A stretch of DNA of 64,000 nucleotides from Cupriavidus plantarum (GCF_905397285.1 NZ_CAJPUX010000001.1:62001-126000); one strand, 5' to 3'. Positions 26,634-35,960 are shown, counted from the stretch's first letter. The notes: generated by a model not told the origin, from the sequence alone. Translations and numbers: made by a program.

Positions 26634-27443
26634 TCAGTCGACCTTCAGTTTCCCGAGTTCGGGATTCGGGGGCGGATACGCGGGCTTGAGCCGCTTGAAG
26701 ACGTCGGCGAGGATCTCGGCGACCATCAGGTTGCGATGGGTCTTGGAGTCGGCCGGCACGATGTACCACGGGCACTCGGGCGTGCTCGTGGCCGCGATGG
26801 CGGACTCGTAGGCCGCCTCATACGACTTCCAGTACTTCCGCTCCTCGAGGTCCTTCGGATCGAACTTCCAGTGTTTCTCCGGATCGGCCAGCCGCGCTTC
26901 GAGCCGTGACTTCTGCTCGTCCTTCGAGATATGGAGGAAACATTTCACGATCGTGGTGCCCGTCTCGGTGAGCAGCGTCTCGAACGCGCGGATCTGCTTG
27001 TAGCGGCGCGCGCATTCGTCTTCATCGATCCAGCCGTGCACACGCGTGATCAGCACGTCCTCGTAATGGCTGCGGTTGAACACCACGATCTCGCCGAGCC
27101 GCGGCACCTGCGCATGCACGCGCCACAGGTAGTCGCGCGCGAGCTCTTCGGCGGTAGGCGCCTTGAAGCTGACCACGCGGATGCCGAGCGGATCGAAGCT
27201 CCGGAATACGCCGCGCACGGTGCCGTCCTTGCCGCTGGTGTCCATGCCCTGGAGGACCACCAGCAGCTTGCGGTTGTGTTGCGCGTAGAAGATGTCCTGC
27301 TGGGTGTCGAGCCATTCGCCCAGTTCGCTCAGGCGTTGCAGGTCGGCGTTCTTGTTGCCGCGCGACAGCGGCTTGCTGTCGGCGTCATGGTCGGCAAGCC
27401 GGAACCGCTTGCCAGAGGTGATGCGGAAATCGTCCAGCGACAT
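26634..27443 (-). CDS. ppk2: PPK2-family polyphosphate:nucleotide phosphotransferase
   Basis: The 269-residue protein is a single-domain PPK2 with Walker A GMDTSGKDG at residues 66-74, the lid-like segment FNRSHYEDVL and the Walker B-like RVHGWID, then ADSKTHRNLMVAEIL near the end. PPK2 enzymes move phosphate between polyphosphate and nucleoside mono- or diphosphates. The one-domain form resembles class I/III enzymes; class is not settled by eye. It follows dapF by 33 bases on the minus strand and is probably the last gene of the lpxL-dapF run. Confidence 0.9.
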   Translation of the reverse strand: MSLDDFRITSGKRFRLADHDADSKPLSRGNKNADLQRLSELGEWLDTQQDIFYAQHNRKLLVVLQGMDTSGKDGTVRGVFRSFDPLGIRVVSFKAPTAEELARDYLWRVHAQVPRLGEIVVFNRSHYEDVLITRVHGWIDEDECARRYKQIRAFETLLTETGTTIVKCFLHISKDEQKSRLEARLADPEKHWKFDPKDLEERKYWKSYEAAYESAIAATSTPECPWYIVPADSKTHRNLMVAEILADVFKRLKPAYPPPNPELGKLKVD

Positions 27444-27476
27444 AGGGGCGCTCCATCGAAGGCAACGCCCCTATGG

Positions 27477-28343
27477 TTACGCGGGCAGGGTCGTCAGGTC
27501 AATGGTGCCTTCGAATACCGTCGTCGCGGGACCGGTCATGCGCACGGGCTGTCCAATGCCGTCCCACGCGATGGAGAGCGCGCCGCCATGCGTGTGCACC
27601 TTGACGGGCGAGTCCAGCAGGCCGCGCTGGATGCCGGCGACGACGGCCGCGCACGCGCCGGTGCCGCACGCGAGCGTTTCGCCCGAACCGCGCTCGAACA
27701 CGCGGAGGTGAATCGTCTGGCGGTCGTCGATCTGCATGAAGCCCGCATTGACGCGATTGGGGAACGTCGCATGATGCTCGATGACGGGACCGTCCTGCAG
27801 CACCGGGAACCGTTCCACATCGTCCACCACCTGCACCGCATGCGGATTGCCCATCGACACGACGGACAACCATGCGGTGCGGCCGTTGATCTCGAGGCCG
27901 AACGCCGTGTCCCCGCCCTCGACGCGCGTCGGCAGGCCTTCGGCGAGGAACGGCACGCGCGCGGGCGTCAGTTCGGGCGCGCCCATGTCCACCGTGACCT
28001 GCCCGTCGTCCTGCAACGTGAGTGTGATCACGCCGTTCATGACTTCGACGCGCACCGAGCGCTTGTCGGTCATGCCCTTGTCCGTAACGAAGCGTACGAA
28101 GCAGCGGGCGCCGTTCCCGCAGTGCTCGACCTCGCCGCCGTCCGCATTGAAGATGCGATAGCGGAAGTCGACGTCGTCGCGCGTGGACGGCTCGACGATC
28201 AGGATCTGGTCCGCGCCGATGCCGAAATGGCGGCTTGCCAGCGCGCGCCACTGGGCGTCGGTCAGGTCGAGCTTCTGATGGATGCCGTCCAGCACGATGA
28301 AATCGTTGCCGGCGCCGTGCATCTTGGTGAACTGGAGTTTCAT
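27477..28343 (-). CDS. dapF: Diaminopimelate epimerase
   Basis: The 288-residue enzyme interconverts LL- and meso-diaminopimelate for peptidoglycan and lysine. The two catalytic cysteines are Cys75 in EHCGNGARC and Cys226 in LACGTGACA, each in the mirror-image half typical of the fold. [14 protein letters not shown] is the standard N-terminus. It lies 18 bases downstream of the lpxL-type gene and is co-oriented, linking envelope precursors in one transcript. Confidence 0.96.
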   Translation of the reverse strand: MKLQFTKMHGAGNDFIVLDGIHQKLDLTDAQWRALASRHFGIGADQILIVEPSTRDDVDFRYRIFNADGGEVEHCGNGARCFVRFVTDKGMTDKRSVRVEVMNGVITLTLQDDGQVTVDMGAPELTPARVPFLAEGLPTRVEGGDTAFGLEINGRTAWLSVVSMGNPHAVQVVDDVERFPVLQDGPVIEHHATFPNRVNAGFMQIDDRQTIHLRVFERGSGETLACGTGACAAVVAGIQRGLLDSPVKVHTHGGALSIAWDGIGQPVRMTGPATTVFEGTIDLTTLPA

Positions 28344-28361
28344 GCCAGCGATTCTACCGTC

Positions 28362-29255
28362 TCAGTAAATTTCCGGCTCGCCCGGCGGGCGATGCTTGAA
28401 GCGCTTGTGGACCCAGTAGTACTCGGTCACGCGCGGGCGGATGGCGTCTTCGAAGAACGCGTTCATGCGGCGCGTGTCCTCGGTCACGCTCTCGCCGGGA
28501 TAGTTCTCCCAGGCCGGCAGGATGCGCAGCACGTAGCCCTGATAGTCGGGCAGCATCTCGGTGTAGATCGGCACCACCTTGGCGCCCGATACCCGCGCGA
28601 ACCGCGACACGGCGGTGAGCGTGAGCGCCTGCACGCCGAAGAACGGCACGAACTCGGAGTCGCGCTCGCCGAAATCCATATCGGAGATCAGTTGCAGCGC
28701 CTCGCCCTTCTTGAGGCTGCGCAGGATCTCGCGCGCGCTGTCGTTGCGGGAGATCATGTTGGCGCCAAAGCGGCCGCGCGCATGCTTCAGGAAGTCGTCG
28801 AACAGCGCGTTCTTCTGCTTCGTATAGAGCGATGCGCCCGAGCGGCCAACGTGGTCGCGCAGGTGGATGGTCAGCCGGATCGCGCCCGCCTCCACGCCCG
28901 ACAGGTGCATCGTCACGAGGATATGCGGGGTGCCGTCCAGCGACACGAGGTCCGCCTGATCGTCGATCTGGACCCAGCGGCGCATCTGCGCCTCGCTGCC
29001 GGTCCAGAAGATGCCGCGCTCCGCAAAGCTGCGGAAGATGTTGCGGAACACGTCGCGCGACATCGCCCTGATCTCGGCGTCCGTCTTCTCGGGGAAGCAC
29101 AGGCGCAGGTTGGCCTCCACGACCTTGCGGCGGCCGTGCGGCAGCTTGTGAAGCAGGCCGCCGAGCGCTTCGCCGAAGCGGGCGACGACCGGGTACGGCA
29201 ATTTGCCGAGCAGCGTCAGGAACGCGATGCCCAGCCACGTGAAAATACGGCTCAT
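28362..29255 (-). CDS. Lauroyl/myristoyl lipid A acyltransferase, LpxL-type (second copy)
   Basis: The 297-residue protein has an N-terminal hydrophobic anchor and the acyltransferase HX4E motif HLSGVE (His117, Glu122). SRNDSAREILRSLKKGEALQLISDMDFGE resembles the LpxL/HtrB family, and FFGVQALTLTAVSRFA follows. It adds a secondary acyl chain to Kdo2-lipid A on the inner face of the inner membrane. The ATG shares one base with the stop of the upstream paralogue (TGATG), so translation is coupled. Which acyl position each copy serves cannot be told from sequence alone. Confidence 0.9.
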   Translation of the reverse strand: MSRIFTWLGIAFLTLLGKLPYPVVARFGEALGGLLHKLPHGRRKVVEANLRLCFPEKTDAEIRAMSRDVFRNIFRSFAERGIFWTGSEAQMRRWVQIDDQADLVSLDGTPHILVTMHLSGVEAGAIRLTIHLRDHVGRSGASLYTKQKNALFDDFLKHARGRFGANMISRNDSAREILRSLKKGEALQLISDMDFGERDSEFVPFFGVQALTLTAVSRFARVSGAKVVPIYTEMLPDYQGYVLRILPAWENYPGESVTEDTRRMNAFFEDAIRPRVTEYYWVHKRFKHRPPGEPEIY

Positions 29256-30169
29256 CAGCTTGTCTGGCGTTCGGAGGGTTGCGTGGGCGACATCTCGGCA
29301 TCCGCGGTGCCGGCAGCCTCGCCGGGCTGGCCCGCGCCCGCCGGGGTCTTGTAGCGGTTGTAGCCCCACAGGTATTGCGTCGGCGCCACGGCGATCAAGT
29401 CCTCGATGGTCGCGTTGATCATGGCCGCGGCGGCCGACGGATCGTCCGGCAGCATGCCGCCGCCGGCCACCAGGCGCAGATGGGCGCGGTAGCCGGCGCC
29501 GCGCGGCAGCCGCTCGGCCGCGACGAGCACGATCGGCGCGCCGCTCATCTGCTGAAGGCGCTGCACAAGCGTCATCGTGTACGCGGGCTTCCCGTAGAAG
29601 GGCGCCCACGTGCCTTCGCCGCCGCTCGGCACCTGATCCGGCAGGATACCCGCCGCTTCGCCGCGGCGCAGCGCCTTCACGAGCATGCGTACGCCACGCG
29701 GGTTGGCGGGCGCCATGGCCATGTTGGGCCGCGTGCGCATGCGCTCGACGAACTCACGCAGCCACGGTTGATGCGGCGGCTTGAACAGCGCGGTCACTGG
29801 CCGCAGGAGCGCATGGGACTGGGGCAACACCTCGAAGCAGCCGAGGTGCGGCGTGAGCACGATCACGCCCTTGCCGCGCGCCTGGAGCTTCTCAAGTTCC
29901 GGCCAGAGATAGTCGTTAAAGCCATGCAGCGGCACCGTGAGGCGCCGGCGACTCCAGAAGTACGGCATTTCCAGGATCATGCGGCCCGTGGCACGCGCCG
30001 CTTCGGCGAGCTGGGCATCGGTGGCATCCGGGTACGCGTGGCGGAAGTTTTCCGTCAGCCGGCGGCCATAGCGGCCCGGCAGCCGCGCTACCAGCAGACC
30101 CAGGGCACCGCCCAGCGCGTGGAGCACGCGCAGCGGCAAGCGGGAGATCAGCCAGAAAAGAAAGGTCAT
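29255..30169 (-). CDS. Lauroyl/myristoyl lipid A acyltransferase, LpxL-type (first copy)
   Basis: The 304-residue protein has an N-terminal membrane helix (FLFWLISRLPL), a HX4E motif HLGCFE (His108, Glu113), LPDQVPSGGEGTWAPFYGKPAYTM and YLWGYNRYKTP, the last a familiar ending of the HtrB/LpxL family. It heads a minus-strand run of lpxL-lpxL-dapF-ppk2 and is divergent from metK. It acts on lipid A precursors at the inner membrane. The pair is only moderately similar, so this is an old duplication with probably separate acyl-site preferences. Confidence 0.91.
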   Translation of the reverse strand: MTFLFWLISRLPLRVLHALGGALGLLVARLPGRYGRRLTENFRHAYPDATDAQLAEAARATGRMILEMPYFWSRRRLTVPLHGFNDYLWPELEKLQARGKGVIVLTPHLGCFEVLPQSHALLRPVTALFKPPHQPWLREFVERMRTRPNMAMAPANPRGVRMLVKALRRGEAAGILPDQVPSGGEGTWAPFYGKPAYTMTLVQRLQQMSGAPIVLVAAERLPRGAGYRAHLRLVAGGGMLPDDPSAAAAMINATIEDLIAVAPTQYLWGYNRYKTPAGAGQPGEAAGTADAEMSPTQPSERQTS

Positions 30170-30272
30170 GACGCCATCAGGGACAAATGAAATGGCTGGC
30201 GGTAGGGATACAACCTGCCGGGACGGGTTCGCCGGATACGATGGATACGCTGCAAGGGCGCCAGCAGGCGCG

Positions 30273-30278
30273 TATAAT
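30273..30278 (+). promoter_or_regulatory. Promoter -10 element of metK
   Basis: Consensus TATAAT six bases before the first base of the predicted aptamer stem, the same arrangement as at metX. Confidence 0.65.
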
Positions 30279-30284
30279 ACCGCC

Positions 30285-30376
30285 TATCGCCGAGTTAACT
30301 GACAACTTGCGGGGCGATGCTACGGCACACGGGTCCGATGGACCGGTGGCCGCGGCCTGAAAATACCGCTAAAGCG
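30285..30376 (+). ncRNA. SAM-II-like riboswitch upstream of metK
   Basis: TATCGCC (30285-30291) pairs with GGCGAT (30313-30318); the enclosed loop ends CTTGCGG exactly as in the metX leader. After a 40-base insertion with a GGTCC/GGACC hairpin comes AAAATACCGCTAAAG, whose CCGC can pair with GCGG of the loop to form a pseudoknot and which shares GCTAAAG with the metX element. The layout is that of long-loop SAM-II RNAs. It is a weaker match than the metX copy. Confidence 0.65.
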
Positions 30377-30395
30377 TCGCCGCGCCGTTTCCCAA

Positions 30396-30425
30396 GGCTG
30401 GCACGCAATAGCTAACCTGCCAACC
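30396..30425 (+). promoter_or_regulatory. Hairpin abutting the metK Shine-Dalgarno
   Basis: GGCTGGCA (30396-30403) pairs with TGCCAACC (30418-30425) at seven of eight positions; the GGAG at 30427-30430 begins two bases later. No U tract follows, so control would be at translation initiation. Confidence 0.4.
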
Positions 30426-30439
30426 TGGAGAAACAACTC

Positions 30440-31603
30440 GTGGCAAACGACTTCCTGTTCACTTCGGAATCGGTTTCCGAAGGCCATCCCGACAAGGTCG
30501 CCGACCAGATCTCTGACGCTGTCCTCGACGCCATCCTGGCGCAGGACAAGTACGCCCGCGTGGCCGCCGAGACGCTGTGCAACACGGGCCTCGTGGTGCT
30601 GGCCGGCGAGATCACCACGTCGGCAAACGTCGACTACATCCAGGTCGCGCGCGACACGATCAAGCGAATCGGTTACGACAACACCGACTACGGTATCGAC
30701 TACAAGGGTTGCGCGGTGCTCGTCGCCTACGACAAGCAATCGCCGGATATCGCCCAGGGCGTGGACCGCGCCTCCGACGACTACCTGAACCAGGGCGCCG
30801 GCGATCAGGGCCTGATGTTCGGTTATGCGTGCGACGAGACGCCCGAACTGATGCCGTTCCCCATCTACTATTCGCACCGCCTGGTCGAGCGCCAGTCGCA
30901 ACTGCGCCGCGACGGCCGTCTGCCCTGGCTGCGTCCGGACGCGAAGTCGCAGGTGACCGTGCGTTACGTCGACGGCCGCCCGCACAGCGTGGACACCGTG
31001 GTGCTGTCGACGCAGCACCACCCGGACGTCACGCAGGCGCAGATCCGCGAGGCCGTGATCGAAGAGATCATCAAGCCCGTGATCCCGGCGGACATGCTGA
31101 AGGACACCAAGTATCTGGTGAACCCGACCGGCCGTTTCGTGATCGGTGGCCCGCAGGGCGATTGCGGCCTGACCGGCCGCAAGATCATCGTCGACACGTA
31201 CGGCGGCGCCTCGCCGCACGGCGGCGGTGCGTTCTCGGGCAAGGATCCGTCGAAGGTGGACCGTTCGGCTGCCTACGCCGCGCGCTATGTGGCCAAGAAC
31301 GTCGTGGCGGCCGGCCTCGCGCGTCAGTGCCAGGTGCAGGTGAGCTACGCCATCGGCGTGGCCCGCCCGATCAACGTGACCGTGTACACGGAAGGCACCG
31401 GCAAGATCTCCGACGAGAAGATCGCCGAGCTCGTGCAGGAGCACTTCGACCTGCGTCCGAAGGGCATCGTGCAGATGCTGGACCTGCTGCGTCCGATCTA
31501 CCAGAAGACCGCCGCCTACGGCCACTTCGGCCGTGAAGAGCCGGAATTCTCGTGGGAAGCGACCGACAAGGCCGCCGTGCTGCGCGCCGCCGCCGGTCTG
31601 TAA
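30440..31603 (+). CDS. metK: S-adenosylmethionine synthase
   Basis: 387 residues from a GTG start at 30440 with GGAG nine bases upstream. [21 protein letters not shown] is the hallmark start; [12 protein letters not shown] and [19 protein letters not shown] are the methionine and triphosphate-site motifs. The enzyme makes SAM from ATP and methionine. The SAM-II-like leader suggests feedback control by its own product. Divergent from the lipid A acyltransferase operon and followed by kdoO. Confidence 0.98.
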   Translation: MANDFLFTSESVSEGHPDKVADQISDAVLDAILAQDKYARVAAETLCNTGLVVLAGEITTSANVDYIQVARDTIKRIGYDNTDYGIDYKGCAVLVAYDKQSPDIAQGVDRASDDYLNQGAGDQGLMFGYACDETPELMPFPIYYSHRLVERQSQLRRDGRLPWLRPDAKSQVTVRYVDGRPHSVDTVVLSTQHHPDVTQAQIREAVIEEIIKPVIPADMLKDTKYLVNPTGRFVIGGPQGDCGLTGRKIIVDTYGGASPHGGGAFSGKDPSKVDRSAAYAARYVAKNVVAAGLARQCQVQVSYAIGVARPINVTVYTEGTGKISDEKIAELVQEHFDLRPKGIVQMLDLLRPIYQKTAAYGHFGREEPEFSWEATDKAAVLRAAAGL

Positions 31604-31612
31604 TCGGTACCC

Positions 31613-31637
31613 GCCCCTCTCCCGCCGGGGGAGGGGC
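31613..31637 (+). terminator. GC-rich hairpin after metK
   Basis: GCCCCTCTCCC (31613-31623) and GGGGGAGGGGC (31627-31637) pair with one mismatch around GCC, ten bases after the metK stop. No T tract follows, so termination is doubtful. Confidence 0.4.
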
Positions 31638-31688
31638 CCGGGCGGCGACGGTAGTAGAATCCGGGCAACTCCAGTCTTCGAGTTCGCC

Positions 31689-32627
31689 ATGACCGTCGCC
31701 ACGCCCGCCCAGACTGCCGCCGCTACCGCTACATCCACCGGCAAGCTGGACCTGATCCGCACGCAGCCCTATACCGACTGGGCCCCCGCCGTCACCGCGG
31801 AGACGCGCGCGCAGCTGCGCCGCGAGCTCGAACAGGGCGCGGTACTCTATTTCCCGAATCTCCATTTCCGCTTCGAGCCCGGCGAGGAACGCTTCCTCGA
31901 CAGCCGCTGGTCGGATGGCAAGTCCAAGAACATCAATCTGCGCGCCGATGAATCCGCGGTGCGCGGCGCCAAGGGCAGCCCGCAGGACCTCGCCGACATC
32001 CACGCGCTGATCCGCCGCTATGCCGAAGCGAGCGAATCGCTGATCCACGCGCTATTTCCCGAGTACAAGCCGTACATGACGCGCGCGGGCACGTCGCTGC
32101 GGCCGAGCGAGATTGCCGGGCGCCCCGTCAGCTGGCGCAAGGACGACACGCGGCTGCATGTGGACGCGTTTCCGTCGAATCCCATGCGCGGCAAGCGCCT
32201 GCTGCGCGTGTTCCACAATATCGATCCGGAGGCGCCGCGCATGTGGCGCGTGGGCGAGCCGTTCGCCGATTTTGCCGCGCGCTTCGTGCCGAAGACCCAC
32301 GGCATGTGGCCCGGGCAGGCCTGGTTGATGAAGCAACTGCACGTGACCAAGCGGCTGCGCTCGGAGTACGACCACCGCATGCTGCAGCTGCACGATCTGG
32401 CCAAGGCCGATCTCGAATACCAGAAGACCGTGCCGCAGCAGGAATTCCAGATTCCGCCCGGCGCCACGTGGATCGTGTTTAGCGACCAGCTGTTGCACGC
32501 CGCGATGCGCGGCAAGGCGATGATGGAGCAGACCATCTACCTCGACCCGAAGGCGATCGGCGACCATACGCACTCGCCCGAGGCCGTGCTGTCGCGGATG
32601 CTGGGCCGGCCGATGGTGGCCGCCTGA
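31689..32627 (+). CDS. kdoO: Kdo hydroxylase (Fe(II)/O2-dependent)
   Basis: The 312-residue protein matches the KdoO family, which hydroxylates Kdo at C3 in Kdo2-lipid A to give the Ko-type sugar found in Burkholderia and Ralstonia. The iron-binding facial triad is visible as His157 and Asp159 in RLHVDAFPS and His270 in DQLLHAAMRG. LYFPNLHFRFEPGEERFL near the N-terminus is typical. No signal peptide or clear membrane helix, in keeping with action at the inner membrane surface. The first 18 residues are Ala/Thr-rich. It sits apart from the lipid A genes but only 2 kb away. Confidence 0.88.
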   Translation: MTVATPAQTAAATATSTGKLDLIRTQPYTDWAPAVTAETRAQLRRELEQGAVLYFPNLHFRFEPGEERFLDSRWSDGKSKNINLRADESAVRGAKGSPQDLADIHALIRRYAEASESLIHALFPEYKPYMTRAGTSLRPSEIAGRPVSWRKDDTRLHVDAFPSNPMRGKRLLRVFHNIDPEAPRMWRVGEPFADFAARFVPKTHGMWPGQAWLMKQLHVTKRLRSEYDHRMLQLHDLAKADLEYQKTVPQQEFQIPPGATWIVFSDQLLHAAMRGKAMMEQTIYLDPKAIGDHTHSPEAVLSRMLGRPMVAA

Positions 32628-32643
32628 ACCGCTTTCTACGCCA

Positions 32644-34059
32644 TTAGCGGATCAGCAGCTTCAGCATCGCCTCGAAGCGTTTGCCGTAAGGCGGCTTGAG
32701 CAGGCCGGCGCCGTTCAGGCGCGACTGCAGGAAGATGGGCTTGCGCTTCGAGAACGTATCGAAGCCCGCCTCCCCGTGATAGACGCCCATGCCGCTGGCG
32801 CCGACGCCGCCGAACGGCAGGTCGTCCTGCGCGATATGGAACAGCGTGTCGTTGACCGTGACGCCGCCCGCGACCGTCTGGCGCGTGACGGCATCGAGGT
32901 GCGCGCGGCGGCGATCGAACACGTAGAGCGCCAGCGGACGCGGGCGCGCGTTGACGTACGCGATGGCGGCGTCGAGCGAGTCGTACCCCACCACGGGCAG
33001 CACCGGACCGAAGATCTCCTCCCGCATGGCCATCGCATCGTCGGGTACGTCGAGCAGCAGCTCCGGCGGAAAGCATCGTGAGCCCGCGTCCGGCACCGCA
33101 TCGGACAGCGCGATGCGCCGCGCGCCGGCCGCCTCGGCGTCCCCCACCATCGACTGTAGCCGCGTGAAATGCCGCGCGCTGATGATGCTCGTGTAGTCGC
33201 CATTGCGCGCGAGGTCCGGATAGAGCCGCGCCACGCAGCGGATGGCGGCCTCCGCGAAACGCTGCCGGTCGGCATGGGGCACCAGCACGTAGTCGGGCGC
33301 GATGCACGTCTGGCCCGCGTTGACGAGCTTGCCAACGAGGATACGCTCCACCGCCTGCTCGAGGTCGGCATCGGGGCCGACGATTGCCGGGGACTTGCCG
33401 CCCAGCTCCAGCGTCACGGGCGTGAGATGCCGGGCCGCCGCGCGCATGACCTCGTGGCCGACGGCGGTGGACCCCGTGAAAAGAAGATGATCGAAGGGCA
33501 GCGCGCAGAATTGCCGCGCGACCTCCGCATCGCCATTGACCACCGCGACCTCGTCGGGCGCGAACGCGCGCGCGATCAGCGCCTCGAACAACGCGGCGAA
33601 GCGCGGCGTGTACTCGGACAGCTTGACCATCGCACGGTTGCCCGCCACGAGCGCGCCCACCAGCGGCCCCACGGCGAGGTAGAGCGGATAGTTCCACGGC
33701 ACCACGATGCCGATCACGCCGAGCGGCTGCGGCAGCAGGCGCGATCGGCCCGGCAGGAACCATAGGCCCGTGCGCGCGCGCCGCATGCGCATCCAGCGTC
33801 TGCCGTGCCGCAGCGCATCATCGATGCCGGCAATGCTGGGGAACACCTCGAGCAAGGCGGTTTCCTGCCGCGGCCGATTCGTGAAATCCGCGTCGATGGC
33901 CGCCGCGATGGCGGGCTGGTTGTCGCGCACGAGCGCGCGCAGCCGCCGCAGACGGTCTGCACGCACGGTCCACGCCGGATACTGGTCGTGCCGCGAGGCG
34001 GCGCGCATGGCATCGAACTGCATCGACAGCAGCGGCGTGGCGGGCAGTTCTCTTATCAT
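32644..34059 (-). CDS. Coniferyl aldehyde dehydrogenase-type NAD(P)+ enzyme
   Basis: The 471-residue protein is an aldehyde dehydrogenase with PWNYPLYLAVGPLVGALVAGN, FTGSTAVGHEVM, LELGGKSPAIV with the general base Glu218, and NAGQTCIAPDY with the nucleophile Cys252. The overall form, lacking the long N-terminal part of betaine-aldehyde enzymes, matches CalB-type coniferyl aldehyde dehydrogenases and similar enzymes for long-chain or aromatic aldehydes. It is divergent from the GMC oxidoreductase gene, which could supply aldehydes. Substrate is a family-based guess. Confidence 0.87.
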   Translation of the reverse strand: MIRELPATPLLSMQFDAMRAASRHDQYPAWTVRADRLRRLRALVRDNQPAIAAAIDADFTNRPRQETALLEVFPSIAGIDDALRHGRRWMRMRRARTGLWFLPGRSRLLPQPLGVIGIVVPWNYPLYLAVGPLVGALVAGNRAMVKLSEYTPRFAALFEALIARAFAPDEVAVVNGDAEVARQFCALPFDHLLFTGSTAVGHEVMRAAARHLTPVTLELGGKSPAIVGPDADLEQAVERILVGKLVNAGQTCIAPDYVLVPHADRQRFAEAAIRCVARLYPDLARNGDYTSIISARHFTRLQSMVGDAEAAGARRIALSDAVPDAGSRCFPPELLLDVPDDAMAMREEIFGPVLPVVGYDSLDAAIAYVNARPRPLALYVFDRRRAHLDAVTRQTVAGGVTVNDTLFHIAQDDLPFGGVGASGMGVYHGEAGFDTFSKRKPIFLQSRLNGAGLLKPPYGKRFEAMLKLLIR

Positions 34060-34185
34060 GTGCGTCTCCTCATGGACATCTTCTGATGGGCGTCTCCCGG
34101 GACCGACACCATAAGGCAGCCGCCGCGCGGGGACAATGGAGGAGCGCTACCAAACATCGCGGGCACCGCAATACCCGCTGACCGC

Positions 34186-34214
34186 TTCACCGCCTTACGC
34201 CAAGCGCCTACACT
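34186..34214 (+). promoter_or_regulatory. Candidate sigma-70 promoter for the GMC oxidoreductase gene
   Basis: TTCACC (34186-34191) and TACACT (34209-34214) with a 17-base spacer, about 60 bases before the ATG. The rest of the 215-base divergent region shows nothing further I can name. Confidence 0.45.
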
Positions 34215-34274
34215 GAATTTTCGTGACCGGGAACCGTGGCGGCCCGACGACAATACCAGCACACGAGGGGACGG

Positions 34275-35960
34275 ATGGACACCACCAGCTTTGACTATCT
34301 CGTCGTGGGCGCCGGGTCCGCCGGCTGTGCGTTGGCTGGCCGGCTGGCCGACAGCGGCCGCGACACCATCGCGCTGATCGAGGCAGGCGGACACGACCAC
34401 CACGCGCTCGTGCGCATACCGGCCGCCGCCGCCGCCATCCTCCCGCGCGCCGGCGCGCGGAACTACGGCTTCGAGACCGTGCCGCAGGCGGGCCTCGACG
34501 GCCGCCGCGGGTACCAGCCGCGCGGCCGCGGTCTTGGCGGGTCCTCGTCAATCAATGCGATGGTCTACACGCGCGGTCGCCCCAACGATTACGACGACTG
34601 GGCAAGCGCCGGCTGCGACGGCTGGTCGTGGGACGACGTGCTGCCGTATTTCCGTCGCGCGGAATGCAACGAGCGAGTGGCCGGGCATGACGACGATCCG
34701 GTCCACGGCGGCACGGGGCCCCTGCACGTCAGCGACCTGCGCACGCCGAATCCGTTCGGACAGCATTTCATCGACGCCGCGGAGCAGGCGGGCCACCTGC
34801 GCAACGACGATTTCAACGGCGTGGAGCAGGAGGGCGTGGGCTGGTATCAGGTCACGCAGCACGACGGCGAGCGATGGAACGCGTCGCGCGCCTATCTGCA
34901 TGGCGGCAACGTGGCGGATCGCGGTTTCAACGGCGGCCGCTCGCATCTGCATGTGCTGACCGACACGCAGGTGCGGCGCATCCTGTTCGAAGGGCGCCGC
35001 GCGGTGGGCGTGGTGGTGCTCCGCGATGGTCGCGAGCATGTGCTGCGCGCGCGGCGCGAAGTGATCGTTTCCGCGGGCGCGTTCGGATCACCGCAGCTGT
35101 TGATGGCCTCGGGCGTGGGGCCGGCCGCGCATCTGCGCGAGCATGGCGTACCGCTCGTGCACGACCTGCCCGGCGTCGGCGCGAACCTGCAGGACCACAT
35201 CGACATCGCCTTGCACAAGCGTGTGGCGACGACAGATCTGTTCGGCGTGTCGTTCAAGGCGATCGGCCGGCTGATGGGAGAGATGCGCCGCTACCGGCAG
35301 GAACGCTCGGGCATGCTGACGTCCAACTTCGCGGAGGCGGGCGGCTTCGTCCGGAGCCATCCGCACCTGCTGGAGCCCGACCTGCAGCTGCACTTCGTCG
35401 TCGGCATGGCGGACGACCATATGCGCCATCTCAATCTCGGCCATGGGTATTCCTGCCATGTGTGCGTGCTGCGGCCGCGCAGCCGGGGCGAAGTCAGGCT
35501 GCGTTCGGCCGACATGCGGGAGGCCCCGCGCATCGACCCGCGCTATCTGTCGGACCCCGCGGATGTGGACGACATGCTGAGCGGGCTGCGGATCGTGCGC
35601 GAAATCTTCGCGCAGCCGCGGTTGTCGTGCTTCGGCGGAAGGGAGCTGTATTCGGGCCATCTGCGGCTCGATGGCAGCGACGACGATGCCGCGCGCGCGC
35701 ATATCCGCGCGCATGCGGATACGATCTATCACCCCGTGGGCACGTGCCGCATGGGGATGGATGCGATGGCGGTGGTGGACCCGCAGTTGCGGGTCCGGGG
35801 CGTGGAGGGCCTGCGCGTGGTCGATGCGTCGGTCATGCCGACCCTCGTCGGGGGCAATACCAACGCGCCCGCGATCATGATCGGCGAGCGCGCGCACGAC
35901 CTCATCCGCTACGCGCCGCGCGTGATGCTCAGGCTGCGCGAGGTCGCGGAGGCGGACTGA
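34275..35960 (+). CDS. GMC-family FAD oxidoreductase (choline/alcohol dehydrogenase type)
   Basis: The 561-residue flavoprotein starts FDYLVVGAGSAGCALAGRLADSG (FAD dinucleotide fold), has the first GMC signature in RGLGGSSSINAMVYTRG, the second in SAGAFGSPQLLMASGVGP, and the active-site His in IYHPVGTCRMG, with NTNAPAIMIGERA for the last conserved Asn region. It oxidises a primary alcohol to an aldehyde. The divergent aldehyde dehydrogenase could act next. Start chosen at 34275, after GAGGGGACGG. Exact alcohol unknown; no choline-pathway neighbours are present. Confidence 0.9.
   Translation: MDTTSFDYLVVGAGSAGCALAGRLADSGRDTIALIEAGGHDHHALVRIPAAAAAILPRAGARNYGFETVPQAGLDGRRGYQPRGRGLGGSSSINAMVYTRGRPNDYDDWASAGCDGWSWDDVLPYFRRAECNERVAGHDDDPVHGGTGPLHVSDLRTPNPFGQHFIDAAEQAGHLRNDDFNGVEQEGVGWYQVTQHDGERWNASRAYLHGGNVADRGFNGGRSHLHVLTDTQVRRILFEGRRAVGVVVLRDGREHVLRARREVIVSAGAFGSPQLLMASGVGPAAHLREHGVPLVHDLPGVGANLQDHIDIALHKRVATTDLFGVSFKAIGRLMGEMRRYRQERSGMLTSNFAEAGGFVRSHPHLLEPDLQLHFVVGMADDHMRHLNLGHGYSCHVCVLRPRSRGEVRLRSADMREAPRIDPRYLSDPADVDDMLSGLRIVREIFAQPRLSCFGGRELYSGHLRLDGSDDDAARAHIRAHADTIYHPVGTCRMGMDAMAVVDPQLRVRGVEGLRVVDASVMPTLVGGNTNAPAIMIGERAHDLIRYAPRVMLRLREVAEAD

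Noticed and set aside
26931-29354. Long plus-strand open frame opposite ppk2, dapF and the lpxL gene.
   Set aside because: Same antisense artefact; all three minus-strand genes have full catalytic motifs.
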